Positions 1 through 8,877 of a DNA stretch of 64,000 nucleotides are shown one piece after another; the stretch's first letter is position 1; every line of letters starts with the position of its first letter. The translations under genes were made by a program, and so were the position numbers. The notes beneath the pieces are model-generated. The model was not told the DNA's origin, made no database searches, and worked only from the letters and a program-made list of their open reading frames with translations. Origin of the DNA: Nonlabens ulvanivorans (GTDB lineage: Bacteria > Bacteroidota > Bacteroidia > Flavobacteriales > Flavobacteriaceae); NCBI RefSeq assembly GCF_000755285.1, contig NZ_BBMK01000002.1, positions 248,001-312,000 on the forward strand, in the 5' to 3' direction.

Positions 1-284
1 ATAAGGAATAAAAACATCGCTTACTTGTGCAGCAAGTTCTCTAGTAGGTACTAAAACTAATGCTGTAATATGTCTGTTTTCAGAAACAGTTCCTTCTAAT
101 CGCTGTAATAGTGGTAGGGCATAGGCCATGGTTTTACCAGAACCGGTTTTTGCAATTCCTAAAACGTCTTTACCAGACAATATCTCAGGAATGGCCATTT
201 TTGAATAGGCGTAGGATTAGAGAATTGGTTTTCTCTTAATTTAAAAAGTAACTGATTAGATAACCCTAAGGATTCAAAAGACAT
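1..284 (-). CDS. DEAD-box RNA helicase, N-terminus (window edge, one frameshift)
   Basis: The first ~95 residues of an ATP-dependent DEAD-box RNA helicase; the rest lies beyond the left edge. The start at 284 gives [13 protein letters not shown], the usual opening for the family. The Q motif (NPTPIQ, residues 23-28), the Walker A motif AKTGSGKT (45-52) and motif Ia PTREL (80-84) are all visible. The frame breaks just after the Q motif near base 200, where one A is missing from an A run; restoring it gives [11 protein letters not shown]. The role (unwinding of structured RNA, perhaps ribosome assembly or cold response) is inferred from the family. Confidence 0.88.
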
Positions 285-303
285 AAGTTGATTTTATACC
301 TTG

Positions 304-311
304 CAAAGATA
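304..311 (-). promoter_or_regulatory. Bacteroidota -7 promoter element for the helicase
   Basis: Reads TATCTTTG on the minus strand, matching the TAnnTTTG element of the Bacteroidota primary sigma factor, 20 bases before the helicase start codon. No convincing -33 TTG box is seen. Confidence 0.5.
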
Positions 312-415
312 GCTCGTTTTTGCAGTAAAATGTTGCAGTCTTGGTTAGTGTAACTGATGAGCGATTTAGTTTTTAAATCTCAAGTTAAGACTATAAAATT
401 TTCAAGTTGATTATT

Positions 416-1255
416 TTAATCATCTTCACGTATTCCGGTGATGTGAATCTCAACTCTACGATCATAAAAATCACCTTTTCCGGTTTTAAAATTAGCCTGT
501 TTTCCTATGGTCGTTAGACGATCAGCAGCGACACCATATTTTACAAGAAAACGTTTTACTTGTTCTGCTCTAGCTTGTGATAGATTCCATTGGCCTGTGT
601 CCATATCACGACCATAAACACCAGCAGATAGACAACATATATGGCCTTGTATCTCGATTTCATACTTTTTATGAAGTAATAAAGAGTTGATTATAGAGTC
701 CATTACAGGAAAAGAAGATTCTCTTAAAACGTGCCTGCCGGGATAAAATATTACATTATTAAAAACTAGTTTATCACCTATTTTAAGACTGTCTTTAAGG
801 ATATCATAAGAACGATATTTTTCAATACTATCATTAACGACTGCTTTAGGGATTTCTATTGTTTTTTTGTAGGTAATACTTATTTCTACTCGTCTATTTC
901 TATATCGTTGTGCTTTTATATTATTACGATTTTTTAATGGAATCTCACCTACAATTTTCTGTTCAAAATCGTCGTCTGAAAATTGTGGTTTTAAATAACT
1001 GATGACTGATTGTACTCTGTTAGTCGCGAGTTGCTGGTTGTAAGAAACACTACCACGATCATCACAGTAACCAATTAGTGAAATTGCAGTTATTTTGGTC
1101 GTTTTATCTACGACTAATCGAGCTTCTAGATTTAAGATTGACTGCTCTGATAATATAGCACTATCGGTTTCAAAGTATATAGAAAATTCTTCAGTCGAAA
1201 CTTGAGAAAATCCTATAGTTGTAATTAGTAGGAAAAAGTATTTTATCATCTTCAT
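416..1255 (-). CDS. Secreted protein with two OmpA C-terminal-like domains
   Basis: About 279 residues. I chose the start at 1255 (MKMIKYFFLLITTIGFSQ) over an ATG seven codons upstream because it puts the signal peptide at the N-terminus. Two OmpA-like peptidoglycan-binding domains follow one another, roughly residues 25-130 and 160-275. Each has the pattern of F..D.a.l, a central LSQARA-type helix (clear in the second) and a closing RRVEI motif. OmpA-like domains bind peptidoglycan non-covalently from the periplasm. There is no beta-barrel or lipobox, so the protein is probably a soluble periplasmic linker or exported. The second domain carries an unusual CC pair in its GHICC segment. It is a single gene, convergent with nothing obvious. 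Confidence 0.8.
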   Translation of the reverse strand: MKMIKYFFLLITTIGFSQVSTEEFSIYFETDSAILSEQSILNLEARLVVDKTTKITAISLIGYCDDRGSVSYNQQLATNRVQSVISYLKPQFSDDDFEQKIVGEIPLKNRNNIKAQRYRNRRVEISITYKKTIEIPKAVVNDSIEKYRSYDILKDSLKIGDKLVFNNVIFYPGRHVLRESSFPVMDSIINSLLLHKKYEIEIQGHICCLSAGVYGRDMDTGQWNLSQARAEQVKRFLVKYGVAADRLTTIGKQANFKTGKGDFYDRRVEIHITGIREDD

Positions 1256-1306
1256 AACAATAGAAAAACGTTGCAAGGTTTAAATTAGTGTTTTCAATCC
1301 ATAACT

Positions 1307-1912
1307 ATGTCTGAGAAGTTAACTATATTATATTATCAACATCACGATGTCGTGGAATTATCTCGAGATTTAATAGGTAAAAAGATTGTGAGTAACATTA
1401 ATGGAGAACTAACAAGCGGCATCATAACTGAAACTGAGGCCTATCGAGGCTATGATGATAAGGCTTGTCACGCACATTTAGGGCGTTTTACAGATCGTAC
1501 TAAAGTGATGTATGAACCAGGTGGCGTTGCTTATGTCTATTTGTGTTATGGTATACATTACTTATTCAATATTATTACTAATACTGATGGCAATGCAGAC
1601 GCTATCTTAATACGTGCAATAGAGCCTGTAAAAGGTATCGATATCATGCTCAAACGTAGAAATAAAGAGAAATTAGATAAAACACTAACATCAGGACCTG
1701 GCAATTTTAGTAAAGCATTTGCTTTAGATAAGTCACATTATGGAGCAGATTTAACCGGTGATGAGGTATGGATCGAGAAGAATGATTTATTACGCTTTCG
1801 CGAAAGCGATATTACATCAACCACTAGAATAGGAATCGATTATGCTGGTGATGATAAGAATTTGCCATGGCGTTTTTACTTGAATACAAGCAAATATGTG
1901 AGTAAACGATAA
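1307..1912 (+). CDS. DNA-3-methyladenine glycosylase, AAG/MPG family
   Basis: A 201-residue base-excision repair glycosylase that flips out and removes alkylated purines such as 3-methyladenine and hypoxanthine. Family signatures are the TETEAYRG segment with the catalytic-type Glu (about residues 41-48), the MYEPGGVAYVYLCYGIHY strand pair, the TSGPGNF loop and a C-terminal RIGIDYAG...LPWRFYL motif. Length is normal. Near the C-terminus (about residues 162-168) the palindromic repeat of this genome is translated as RFRES without breaking the frame, in a loop where the family varies. The gene ends 4 bases before the converging response regulator gene. Confidence 0.93.
   Translation: MSEKLTILYYQHHDVVELSRDLIGKKIVSNINGELTSGIITETEAYRGYDDKACHAHLGRFTDRTKVMYEPGGVAYVYLCYGIHYLFNIITNTDGNADAILIRAIEPVKGIDIMLKRRNKEKLDKTLTSGPGNFSKAFALDKSHYGADLTGDEVWIEKNDLLRFRESDITSTTRIGIDYAGDDKNLPWRFYLNTSKYVSKR
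1793..1808. repeat. Palindromic repeat copy 1 (in glycosylase CDS)
   Basis: Perfect palindrome CGCTTTCGCGAAAGCG, read in frame as R-F-R-E-S. Confidence 0.9.
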
Positions 1913-1915
1913 CAC

Positions 1916-2662
1916 TTAAATACTTCGGAATTTTTCTAAAAACTCTGCCCGTTTTGCTCTTGCTACTGGTATCGTCGTTTCTCCTGTTAAAACAACATAG
2001 CCATCGTTTAAATATTTGATAATATGGTTAGTATTTGCGACATAGGATTTATGAATATGATAAAAATCGGGATGAGATAACAGTTTTTTAAAATGTCCAA
2101 TGCTGCTGGAACTAAGGATGGGTTTGCGATTTGTAAAATGAATTTTGGTATAACCATCCACGCCTTCACAATGTGTAATACTTTTAACTTTTACAAATTC
2201 TAATCCGTCAGTAGATGGAATCACAATTTTCTTTTTTTGAAAATTTTCTTGATTGATATTTTCAAGAAGTTGCGTGTTTTTAACTAGCGCATTTTTTTGC
2301 TCGATATTTGTAGTGGCATTAGTGACCGCTTCTACAAGATCTTCATTATCAATAGGTTTAACTAGATAGCCTATAGCGCATTGTTTAATAGCGTCTAGGG
2401 CATATTGATCAAAAGCTGTGGCAAAGATGATTTCAAATTGTGGTTTTTTAAACTGCTCTAAAACATCAAAACCGCTCATACCAGGCATGGCAATATCAAT
2501 GAATATTAGTTGTGGTTGTAACTCATTGATGATATCAAATGCAAGTGAAGGTTTTTCAATGGTAGCGACGATTTCAAGATCTGGACATAAGCGCTCGATC
2601 TTATTTTTAAGTATGGCGATGGCCTTAGGCTCATCATCTATTAAGATGGTTTTTATACTCAT
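1916..2662 (-). CDS. LytTR-family response regulator
   Basis: A 248-residue regulator with an N-terminal receiver domain (residues 1-120) and a C-terminal LytTR DNA-binding domain (about 145-248). The acidic pair is DD at 9-10, the phospho-acceptor is Asp56 in IFIDIAMPGMSG, the switch Thr lies in FATAF and Lys102 is in LVKPID. LytTR hallmarks include the HIHKSYVAN segment and the closing PVARAKR. It overlaps the histidine kinase gene by 4 bases, so the two are translationally coupled. LytTR regulators bind direct repeats near promoters; its targets are not evident here. Confidence 0.93.
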   Translation of the reverse strand: MSIKTILIDDEPKAIAILKNKIERLCPDLEIVATIEKPSLAFDIINELQPQLIFIDIAMPGMSGFDVLEQFKKPQFEIIFATAFDQYALDAIKQCAIGYLVKPIDNEDLVEAVTNATTNIEQKNALVKNTQLLENINQENFQKKKIVIPSTDGLEFVKVKSITHCEGVDGYTKIHFTNRKPILSSSSIGHFKKLLSHPDFYHIHKSYVANTNHIIKYLNDGYVVLTGETTIPVARAKRAEFLEKFRSI

Positions 2663-3459
2663 AAGTCACTTAAATTTTGAATAGTTAATTGAACGATGGT
2701 ACCTGTCCCGTTACCAATATCAGATCGATCTTTAATCGAGTAAGAGATGCTCCACTCGCCACTGTCGTTTAAAATATCTAATCGCTCTGCAATGACAGCA
2801 CTAGAATGAGCTGTTGCAGTACCTGTGGTTTTTTTATTATGCTTCTTAGTCTTGTTAATACCTATACCATCGTCTTTAATGATGATTTGGTATTGATTAT
2901 CTAGTTCAGTTTTTTTTAAATCTACTTCTATAGTACCAGATGAGGTTTTATGAAAAATGCCATGATTGACAGCGTTCTCTAGCATAGGCTGTATCATCAT
3001 AGTAGGTATGTTTAAATCTGTGGTGTCTAGTGATTTGTCAATGTTAATATGGTAGGATATCTTATCTTCAAACCTTAATTTTTCAATCTCTAGATACTTT
3101 TTAATAAAAGCAATTTCTTCCTTAAGGGTAATAGTTTTGGTCCTAGAGTAATCAAAAAACAGGCGCATTAATTTTGAGAATTTAGTGAGGTAGTCTTCAC
3201 TTATTTCTACTTCGTTGCGCTGTATATAATATTGAATGGCATTCAAACTGTTATGTACAAAATGCGGATTTAACTGACTGCGCAGTGCGTTGAGTTCACT
3301 TTCATATTGTTTCTTTTGTGCTGCGAGCTGATCTTCTAGTTGTTGTTGTAAAAGCTGGTTCTTGCGATTATTAAAAGTGATAAATAGAAATATCATTCCC
3401 AAAATCACTAGCATGATGAGAATGAATAAAAACAGATACGTTATGGCTAAATCATCCAT
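2659..3459 (-). CDS. LytS-type sensor histidine kinase
   Basis: 266 residues. One N-terminal membrane helix (about residues 7-29) is followed by a coiled coil (30-60) and a His_kinase domain (PF06580 type) with the H-box LNPHFVHNSLNAIQYYI. A GHKL ATPase domain follows with the N-box QPMLENAVNHGIF and a G-box DDGIGI. There is no periplasmic sensor domain, so input probably comes from the membrane protein encoded just upstream, whose gene overlaps this one by 8 bases. The cognate regulator gene overlaps by 4 bases at the other end. Confidence 0.92.
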   Translation of the reverse strand: MDDLAITYLFLFILIMLVILGMIFLFITFNNRKNQLLQQQLEDQLAAQKKQYESELNALRSQLNPHFVHNSLNAIQYYIQRNEVEISEDYLTKFSKLMRLFFDYSRTKTITLKEEIAFIKKYLEIEKLRFEDKISYHINIDKSLDTTDLNIPTMMIQPMLENAVNHGIFHKTSSGTIEVDLKKTELDNQYQIIIKDDGIGINKTKKHNKKTTGTATAHSSAVIAERLDILNDSGEWSISYSIKDRSDIGNGTGTIVQLTIQNLSDL

Positions 3460-4084
3460 TGATCTTATTTAATTTAATACCGTACCAGATGCTTCCGTAA
3501 AGTAAGACGCTAACTATTGTAATAATCGTATAATAGATATTTCTATTAAGGGTAACTAAGTCACGTAATAAGAAAAATACGAGTACTAGGTTTAATTGAT
3601 AAATAATCACACCTATGGATATCCAGAATGCTGGAATTTTCTTGTAGTGTAACACATCACTTGTTTTAAGTAATTTATTGAAATAAGCAAATACGTTAAC
3701 TATTAGCATGATGGAAATGGCAAAATTTGCGTAATAGAATATATGGTATAAAAAATCCTGAAAATAAGAATTGATGATAAAACTTATCGCCGCAAGACTA
3801 ATGCTAATGATTAATAGAAGTTTGTTTTTTAGATACTCATAAAACCATAAGAATAAAATAGTATTCGTAATTATGATAACTAGGTTGCTAAACACTAAAA
3901 GATTAGATAATTCTATTCTTTTGTAATAATTAGCAATTATTTCTATGATGACGGTGACCATTAAAAAAAGAACTAACCATTTCTCTGGTTTGTTCTTAAT
4001 GTAACGCCAGTTGATGATAGCATATAAAAATGCTATCATCATGCTGCCATATAAAAATGGTTGCGTTATTTGTATAATATCCAT
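3452..4084 (-). CDS. Seven-helix membrane protein, probable sensor partner of the kinase
   Basis: 210 residues, almost entirely hydrophobic, with about seven predicted membrane helices joined by short basic loops (for example NWRYIKNKPEKW and YEYLKNK). I do not recognise a family. It overlaps the histidine kinase gene by 8 bases and follows a lipoprotein gene by 3 bases. By analogy with 7TM-kinase arrangements it may be the sensory membrane module; this is inferred from position only. Confidence 0.75.
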   Translation of the reverse strand: MDIIQITQPFLYGSMMIAFLYAIINWRYIKNKPEKWLVLFLMVTVIIEIIANYYKRIELSNLLVFSNLVIIITNTILFLWFYEYLKNKLLLIISISLAAISFIINSYFQDFLYHIFYYANFAISIMLIVNVFAYFNKLLKTSDVLHYKKIPAFWISIGVIIYQLNLVLVFFLLRDLVTLNRNIYYTIITIVSVLLYGSIWYGIKLNKING

Positions 4085-4087
4085 TAA

Positions 4088-4618
4088 TTATGGATTGGTA
4101 AGTTCTGTTCCAGATGGTGGCATACCTGCAGTACCATGGTTTAATAGATTAGTTCCTGGAATATTAGGATTGCCCTGTATAGAATCAGAACTATTTTTTA
4201 ACATTGGGTATCCTGTAGGTGCAAATAGAATGGTTGTTTCATAATTACCTTTACCATTATCTTTTGCCGCTAGGTAAGCTCTTATCCCTAGGTTATTATA
4301 ATCACCTTCAAAACTTTCTACATATTCAATAAAGCATTTCATGTCTTCTAGACTAAAATGAACAGTAGGTGAGTGAGAATAATTAATAGTATCTCCTTTA
4401 GTATTGATGTAAGGTAGATCACGTTCTATGATCATATTATTTACTAATAAAAAGTCGTCTACCATTTTGACAGCTTCTTCACGCTCGATCTGACCATTTT
4501 CTCCTTCACAAGCTAGTGGTTGGTCTCCATCGTCATTTGATGCTGCTGGCCAGTTACAGGCAGTAACGAGGATTAAAATCCCAGCAAGAAGTAAATAAGT
4601 TATTTGTTTGGTTTTCAT
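4088..4618 (-). CDS. Hypothetical lipoprotein, first gene of the two-component operon
   Basis: 176 residues with a lipoprotein signal peptide and a lipobox ending ILVTAC (Cys21), followed by an acidic, Asn-rich linker. The globular part contains EEAVKMVDDFL and ENMIIERDLPY-like helices plus a C-terminal Pro/Gly/Asn-rich tail. No family is recognised. Its 3-base spacing to the seven-helix protein and then to the kinase and regulator genes suggests it is the exported member of a four-gene signalling operon, perhaps the ligand-binding or inhibitory component. Confidence 0.75.
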   Translation of the reverse strand: MKTKQITYLLLAGILILVTACNWPAASNDDGDQPLACEGENGQIEREEAVKMVDDFLLVNNMIIERDLPYINTKGDTINYSHSPTVHFSLEDMKCFIEYVESFEGDYNNLGIRAYLAAKDNGKGNYETTILFAPTGYPMLKNSSDSIQGNPNIPGTNLLNHGTAGMPPSGTELTNP

Positions 4619-5010
4619 AATAGTTGGTTTAAGGTTAGGAAATAAAGGTATGAGATTTATGACAATAGTTATAAGGCATTATGTTCTTAATCGTTAAGTA
4701 AAAAGAACCAGCGCTGCAAGATTGCTCCATACCGCGCTGTCCCCTTAAATTGTTTACGCTTTATATCAGTAATATTTTCTTTCTTAAGTAGAGTTCAAAT
4801 ATTGTAATTATAACTACAATGTTTCAGTAACATTTGATAAACGGTAGGTTTCACTCTAGCATTGGTATGAGTTAATGTCTGATTGAATTTCAATATTGCT
4901 GCCACCTTGTCATTATTGTTGATTTGGTATTGCGTTTGAGTGGTAGAGGATAGTAACAACGACGCTTTCGCGAAAGCGTAAAATAATAAACCTAAATAAT
5001 AAAATATATT
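4619..5010. other. Intergenic region between the signalling operon and htpG
   Basis: A divergent spacer of 392 bases. On the minus strand a weak -7-like TACCTTTA lies about 30 bases before the lipoprotein start. On the plus strand I see no clear heat-shock element and no CIRCE repeat. It holds one palindromic repeat copy 30 bases before htpG. Nothing else is supported. Confidence 0.5.
4962..4980. repeat. Palindromic repeat copy 2 (upstream of htpG)
   Basis: ACGCTTTCGCGAAAGCGTA, intergenic, 30 bases before the htpG start codon. Confidence 0.9.
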
Positions 5011-6901
5011 ATGTCACAACAAGGAACCATTAACGTAGCCGTGGAAAATATTTTCCCGCTCATTAAGAAGTTTTTATACAGTGATCACGAGATTTTTCTA
5101 CGTGAGCTTATCTCAAACGCTACAGATGCGACACTTAAATTGCAGCACCTGGCAAGAATCGGGGGAAGCAAAGGTTGAACTGGGCGATCAAAAAATTGAA
5201 GTTAAGATTGATAAAGAAGCAAAGACTCTTCACATTATAGACCAAGGTCTAGGGATGAGTGAGGAAGAAGTGCAAAAATATATTAATGAGGTAGCTTTCT
5301 CTGGTGCCGAAGAATTTTTAGAAAAATATAAAGACACTGCAAAAGATAGTGGAATCATTGGACATTTCGGTTTAGGATTCTACAGTGCTTTTATGGTAGC
5401 AGATAAGGTAGATATTATAACAAAGTCATTTAAAGATGAGCCAGCAGTACACTGGTCATGTGATGGTTCTCCTAACTACACCATTGAGCCGGCAGATAAG
5501 AAAGAATTTGGTACTGAGATTATTTTACACATTTCTGAGGATGAGACAGAGTTTCTTGAAGAGTCTCGTATTAAGGAACTATTAAACAAGTACAATAAGT
5601 TTATGCCAGTTCCTATCAAATTTGGAACTAAGACTGAGACCTTGCCTAAGCCAGAAGATGCAAAAGAGGATGATCCAGCACCTACTCAAGAGGTAGATAA
5701 TATTATTAATAATCCTACTCCAGCATGGACCAAGCAACCAGCAGATCTTGAGGATAAAGATTATAAAGAGTTCTATAGAGAGTTGTATCCTATGCAATTT
5801 GAGGAACCACTATTTAACATCCATTTAAATGTAGATTATCCATTCAATCTTACTGGGATATTATATTTCCCTAAGATGACTCAAGACTTGAATGTGCAAA
5901 AGGATCGCATCCAGCTGTATCAAAACCAAGTTTATGTAACAGATAATGTAGAGGGAATCGTTCCTGAATTCTTGACTATGTTGAGAGGAGTTATAGATTC
6001 TCCAGATATACCACTAAACGTTTCTCGTTCTTACTTACAGGCAGATGGTGCTGTAAAGAAAATATCGAGCTACATTACTCGTAAAGTAGCAGACAAGTTG
6101 AAATCATTATTTAATGATGACCGTGCAGCGTTTGAAGAAAAATGGAACGATATTAAAATCGTGATTGAATACGGAATGCTGAGCGAGGAGAAGTTCTTTG
6201 AAAAGGCAGACAAGTTTGCACTGTATCCTACAGTTGATGGTTCTTATTTCACTTGGGATGAACTTATAGAAAAAGTAAAACCAGCACAGACTGATAAGGA
6301 TGATAAAACGGTGTTACTGTATACTTCAAATCAAGAGGCACAACATAGTTATGTAACTGCAGCAAAAGATAAAGGATATGAAGTATTATTATTAGATTCT
6401 CCTATCGTTTCTCATTTGATGCAAAAATTAGAAACTTCTAAAGAGAATATTTCTTTCGTTAGGGTAGATGCAGACCATGTAGATAATCTTATTAAGAAAG
6501 ATGATGAGCAAATTTCAAAGCTCACTGATGAAGAAAAAGAAACCCTTCAAAAATCAATCACTGAAACCATTGCAGATACTAACTACACCGTCCAAGTAGA
6601 AGCGATGAGTAGTGATGCGGCACCATTTATTATCACTCAACCTGAGTTCATGCGACGTATGAAGGAAATGCAAGCTACTGGTGGTGGTGGTATGATGGGA
6701 TTCGGTAATATGCCAGATATGTACAATCTTGTTGTTAATTCTAATCATGAACTTGTTCAAGAAATCTTTAATTCTAAATCTGATGAAAAGAAAGCGAGTT
6801 TAATAAAACAGTCAGTTGATTTGGCTAAACTTTCTCAAGGTCTTTTAAAAGGAGAAGCTCTTACAGATTTTGTGAATAGAAGTTATGATTTGATCAAATA
6901 A
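5011..6901 (+). CDS. htpG: Chaperone protein HtpG (Hsp90), frameshifted at a G run
   Basis: Bacterial Hsp90, about 629 residues once one extra G is removed. The frame opens at 5011 (MSQQGTINVAVENIFPLIKK), runs through the GHKL motif ELISNATDAT, and breaks at 5161-5165, where five G occur and four give the conserved IGEAKVELGD. After the break come DQGLGMS and GHFGLGFYSAFM of the ATP-binding domain, the middle domain with NVSRSYLQ, and a C-terminal dimerisation region with a Gly/Met-rich GGGGMMGFGNMPDM stretch. Hsp90 remodels client proteins in the cytosol together with DnaK. A lesion in an otherwise intact housekeeping gene points to a sequence error. Confidence 0.93.
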
Positions 6902-6922
6902 CAAAAGTCAAAGTACTTATTT

Positions 6923-6957
6923 AAAGCACTCACTAATTATTTAGTGAGTGCTTTTTT
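6923..6957 (+). terminator. Rho-independent terminator after htpG
   Basis: A 14-bp perfect stem (AAAGCACTCACTAA with TTAGTGAGTGCTTT), loop TTAT, then a T tract, 22 bases after the htpG stop. Confidence 0.92.
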
Positions 6958-7114
6958 ATGCCTATAAATCCCATATTTGGAACATTATATTTCTCCTATT
7001 TAGCATGATAAAATCTGTGTAATGGATAGTATCATTATTAAATTGAATCAATTTTTGTAAGAAAAACAGGTGTAAATTTAGTGATCTGTTGAGCAATTAA
7101 TGTAAATAATTAAA

Positions 7115-7128
7115 CGAAAACGTTTTCG
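7115..7128. promoter_or_regulatory. Perfect palindrome CGAAAACGTTTTCG, operator candidate
   Basis: A 14-bp perfect inverted repeat centred on ACGT, of the style bound by LacI-family repressors, about 150 bases upstream of the predicted curli promoter. No regulator gene lies nearby. Function is inferred. Confidence 0.4.
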
Positions 7129-7260
7129 GACATCTTTGGTTTAAGGTAATTACTTACATCTTTTCGTATTAACATAAAATTAACATAACGTCGAATAGAT
7201 TGATTTCACTATAAAAATTTAGTTTTTTTATGAATTTCATAATATAATGGCTTTCACCAC

Positions 7261-7292
7261 TTGCATAAGTTTAAAATTCGCTGTTATATTTG
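7261..7292 (+). promoter_or_regulatory. Curli operon promoter (TTG ... TATATTTG)
   Basis: A consensus -7 element TATATTTG at 7285-7292 with a TTG at 7261-7263; the 21-base spacing is slightly long. The predicted start near 7299 leaves a leader of about 165 bases. Confidence 0.55.
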
Positions 7293-7464
7293 GCATGTAA
7301 TTAAGTAACAGCTCAAGTTTCTTAAAAGCAAATTGGCAGATATCCCTATCTCCTGTCATAATTAACCCCTTAGATTAATGAACCTTGGTTCGCAAATGAT
7401 TATAGCATGTAAGGCTATTATCATCGCTCACAAATGTGTTTATATTAATTCTAAATATTTAATT

Positions 7465-8746
7465 ATGAAAAGAGTAATCATGAGTGCCGCGGCACTTGCA
7501 ATAGGAGGATTTGTCTTTGCACAAACTCCGCAGACAATCGCACCAATAGTACAGCAGTCATCTCCGACAGCTGCAGCCACAGTAGGTGGTAACTATTCTG
7601 ACATCGACCAAAAAGGTATTGGTAGTGATGCAAAAGTTCAACAACAAGGAACTGCAAACGCTTCATTTATCGAGCAAACGGGTACTGATGTAGCAAATCG
7701 TAACTCAGTAGATGTTCTACAATGGGGGGGTAACGTACAACCTAGTATAAGTGGACACCTTAACTATTCTGATATCAAGCAAAATGGTGCTGGTAACGAT
7801 TTTATGGCTACACAACAAGGTGATGAAAATGAAATTTCAGGTTTACAGATTGGATTAAACAATGCTGCCTTAGTACAACAAGGAGCTAATACTCCACAAC
7901 AAGCTGAAAATAATTTAGCTAAAGTTGATCAAGATGGTAAAGATAACTATGCTGAAGTTCAACAACGTTATGATGATAATGAAGCAAGCATTCTTCAAAG
8001 AAATGATGCTGCAGCTGGTGTAGGTAACCGTTCTTATCAAGACCAAGTTTCAAATCCTAACCAATCTGCAGGTCAAGTTGCAATAGGCGAGCAATGGTGA
8101 TAATAACGAGGCTGTACAAATTCAAGATAGTGGTTCTCCTGCATTAGGTGGTGGAAACCATGCTGAAATCCAGCAAGGTGATGCAACGAAAGACGCAACA
8201 GGTGCTTTTGCACAACAAGTTCAGTCTGGTGCGACTAACGAAGCGTATGCTACACAATTTTTATCTGGTGATGAATCTTACCAAGAGCAATTAGGTACAG
8301 ACAACAAAGCTGTTGTTAATCAAAATACTGCTGGATCTTTAAATGGCGGTGATAACTTAGTTGAGCAATTCCAAGATGGTGATCGTAACGAAGCACGTTC
8401 TACTCAAAACGGTAACAACAATATGGTGAATCAAGAGCAATACGGTATGGATAACTATTCTCGTGTAAGTCAAGGAAATGGACAAGCAGTTGGTAACATG
8501 GCGACTTCTATTCAAGATGGAGCTGATCACAATTCTGTTATCAATCAACGTGCAAACGGTAACGTTTCTACGGTTGATCAAACAGGTAATGGGCAAATGA
8601 GTTTAATCAATCAAAATGCACCACTAGCAGGACAACCAGCATTAACTTCTGGTCAAAACACTGCAACTGTGATTCAAAGAAATGCAAATGTTGCTTTAAC
8701 TCCTCAAGCTAGAAGAGCGGCAGCAACAAAAAGACACACATTTTAA
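7465..8746 (+). CDS. Major curlin-like amyloid subunit 1 (frameshifted)
   Basis: Secreted curli-type amyloid subunit, 427 residues when repaired. The start at 7465 gives the signal peptide MKRVIMSAAALAIGGFVFAQ, nearly identical to curlin 2. The mature part is a long string of curlin half-repeats of about 11 residues (N-x5-Q-x-G pattern, for example NYSDIKQNGAG and NDFMATQQGDE), more than twice the length of E. coli CsgA. It ends with the shared tail NVALTPQARRAAATKRHTF. The frame stops at 8100 because the codons for EQWGD read TGGTGA instead of TGGGGTGA (two G missing); the following frame runs to 8746. A 7-G run at 7724-7730 adds one Gly relative to curlin 2. This is either sequence error or a switchable tract. 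Confidence 0.88.
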
Positions 8747-8757
8747 TATTATTTAAT

Positions 8758-8776
8758 AAACCAGTAGGGACGGTTT
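8758..8776 (+). repeat. Conserved 3' element after curlin 1
   Basis: AAACCAGTAGGGACGGTTT, with AAACC/GGTTT able to pair. The identical element follows curlin 2 at 10167-10185, so it was duplicated with the gene. Confidence 0.7.
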
Positions 8777-8782
8777 AATGTG

Positions 8783-8831
8783 ATTTTAAAGTTGGCTAAG
8801 GTATCTGAGAGCCTTAGTCGACTTTTAAAAT
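8783..8831 (+). terminator. Stem-loop between curlin 1 and curlin 2
   Basis: A long imperfect stem in which ATTTTAAAGTTGGCTAAGG pairs with CCTTAGTCGACTTTTAAAAT, with the loop TATCTGAGAG. No long T tract follows, so it may act as a partial terminator or as a barrier to 3' exonucleases rather than a full stop. Confidence 0.55.
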
Positions 8832-8877
8832 AAGACTTCTAATTTCTCAAACCAATTAAATCTAAATATCAATAATT

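Larger units (their letters stand above)
6958..7464 (+). other. Long leader region of the curli operon
   Basis: About 500 AT-rich bases between the htpG terminator and the first curlin start. It contains a palindromic operator candidate (7115-7128), a promoter candidate (7261-7292) and then about 165 bases of 5' leader. An ATG at 7378 opens the same frame as the curlin, but it would put 29 residues ahead of a perfect signal peptide, so I take that stretch as leader. Confidence 0.6.

Noticed and set aside
5011-6901. htpG as a true pseudogene
   Set aside because: Only one base separates two perfectly conserved halves, and the same kind of lesion occurs throughout the window.
7378-7464. Upstream ATG at 7378 as the curlin 1 start
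   Set aside because: It would place 29 residues before an otherwise standard signal peptide; the paralogue starts at the MKRV position.
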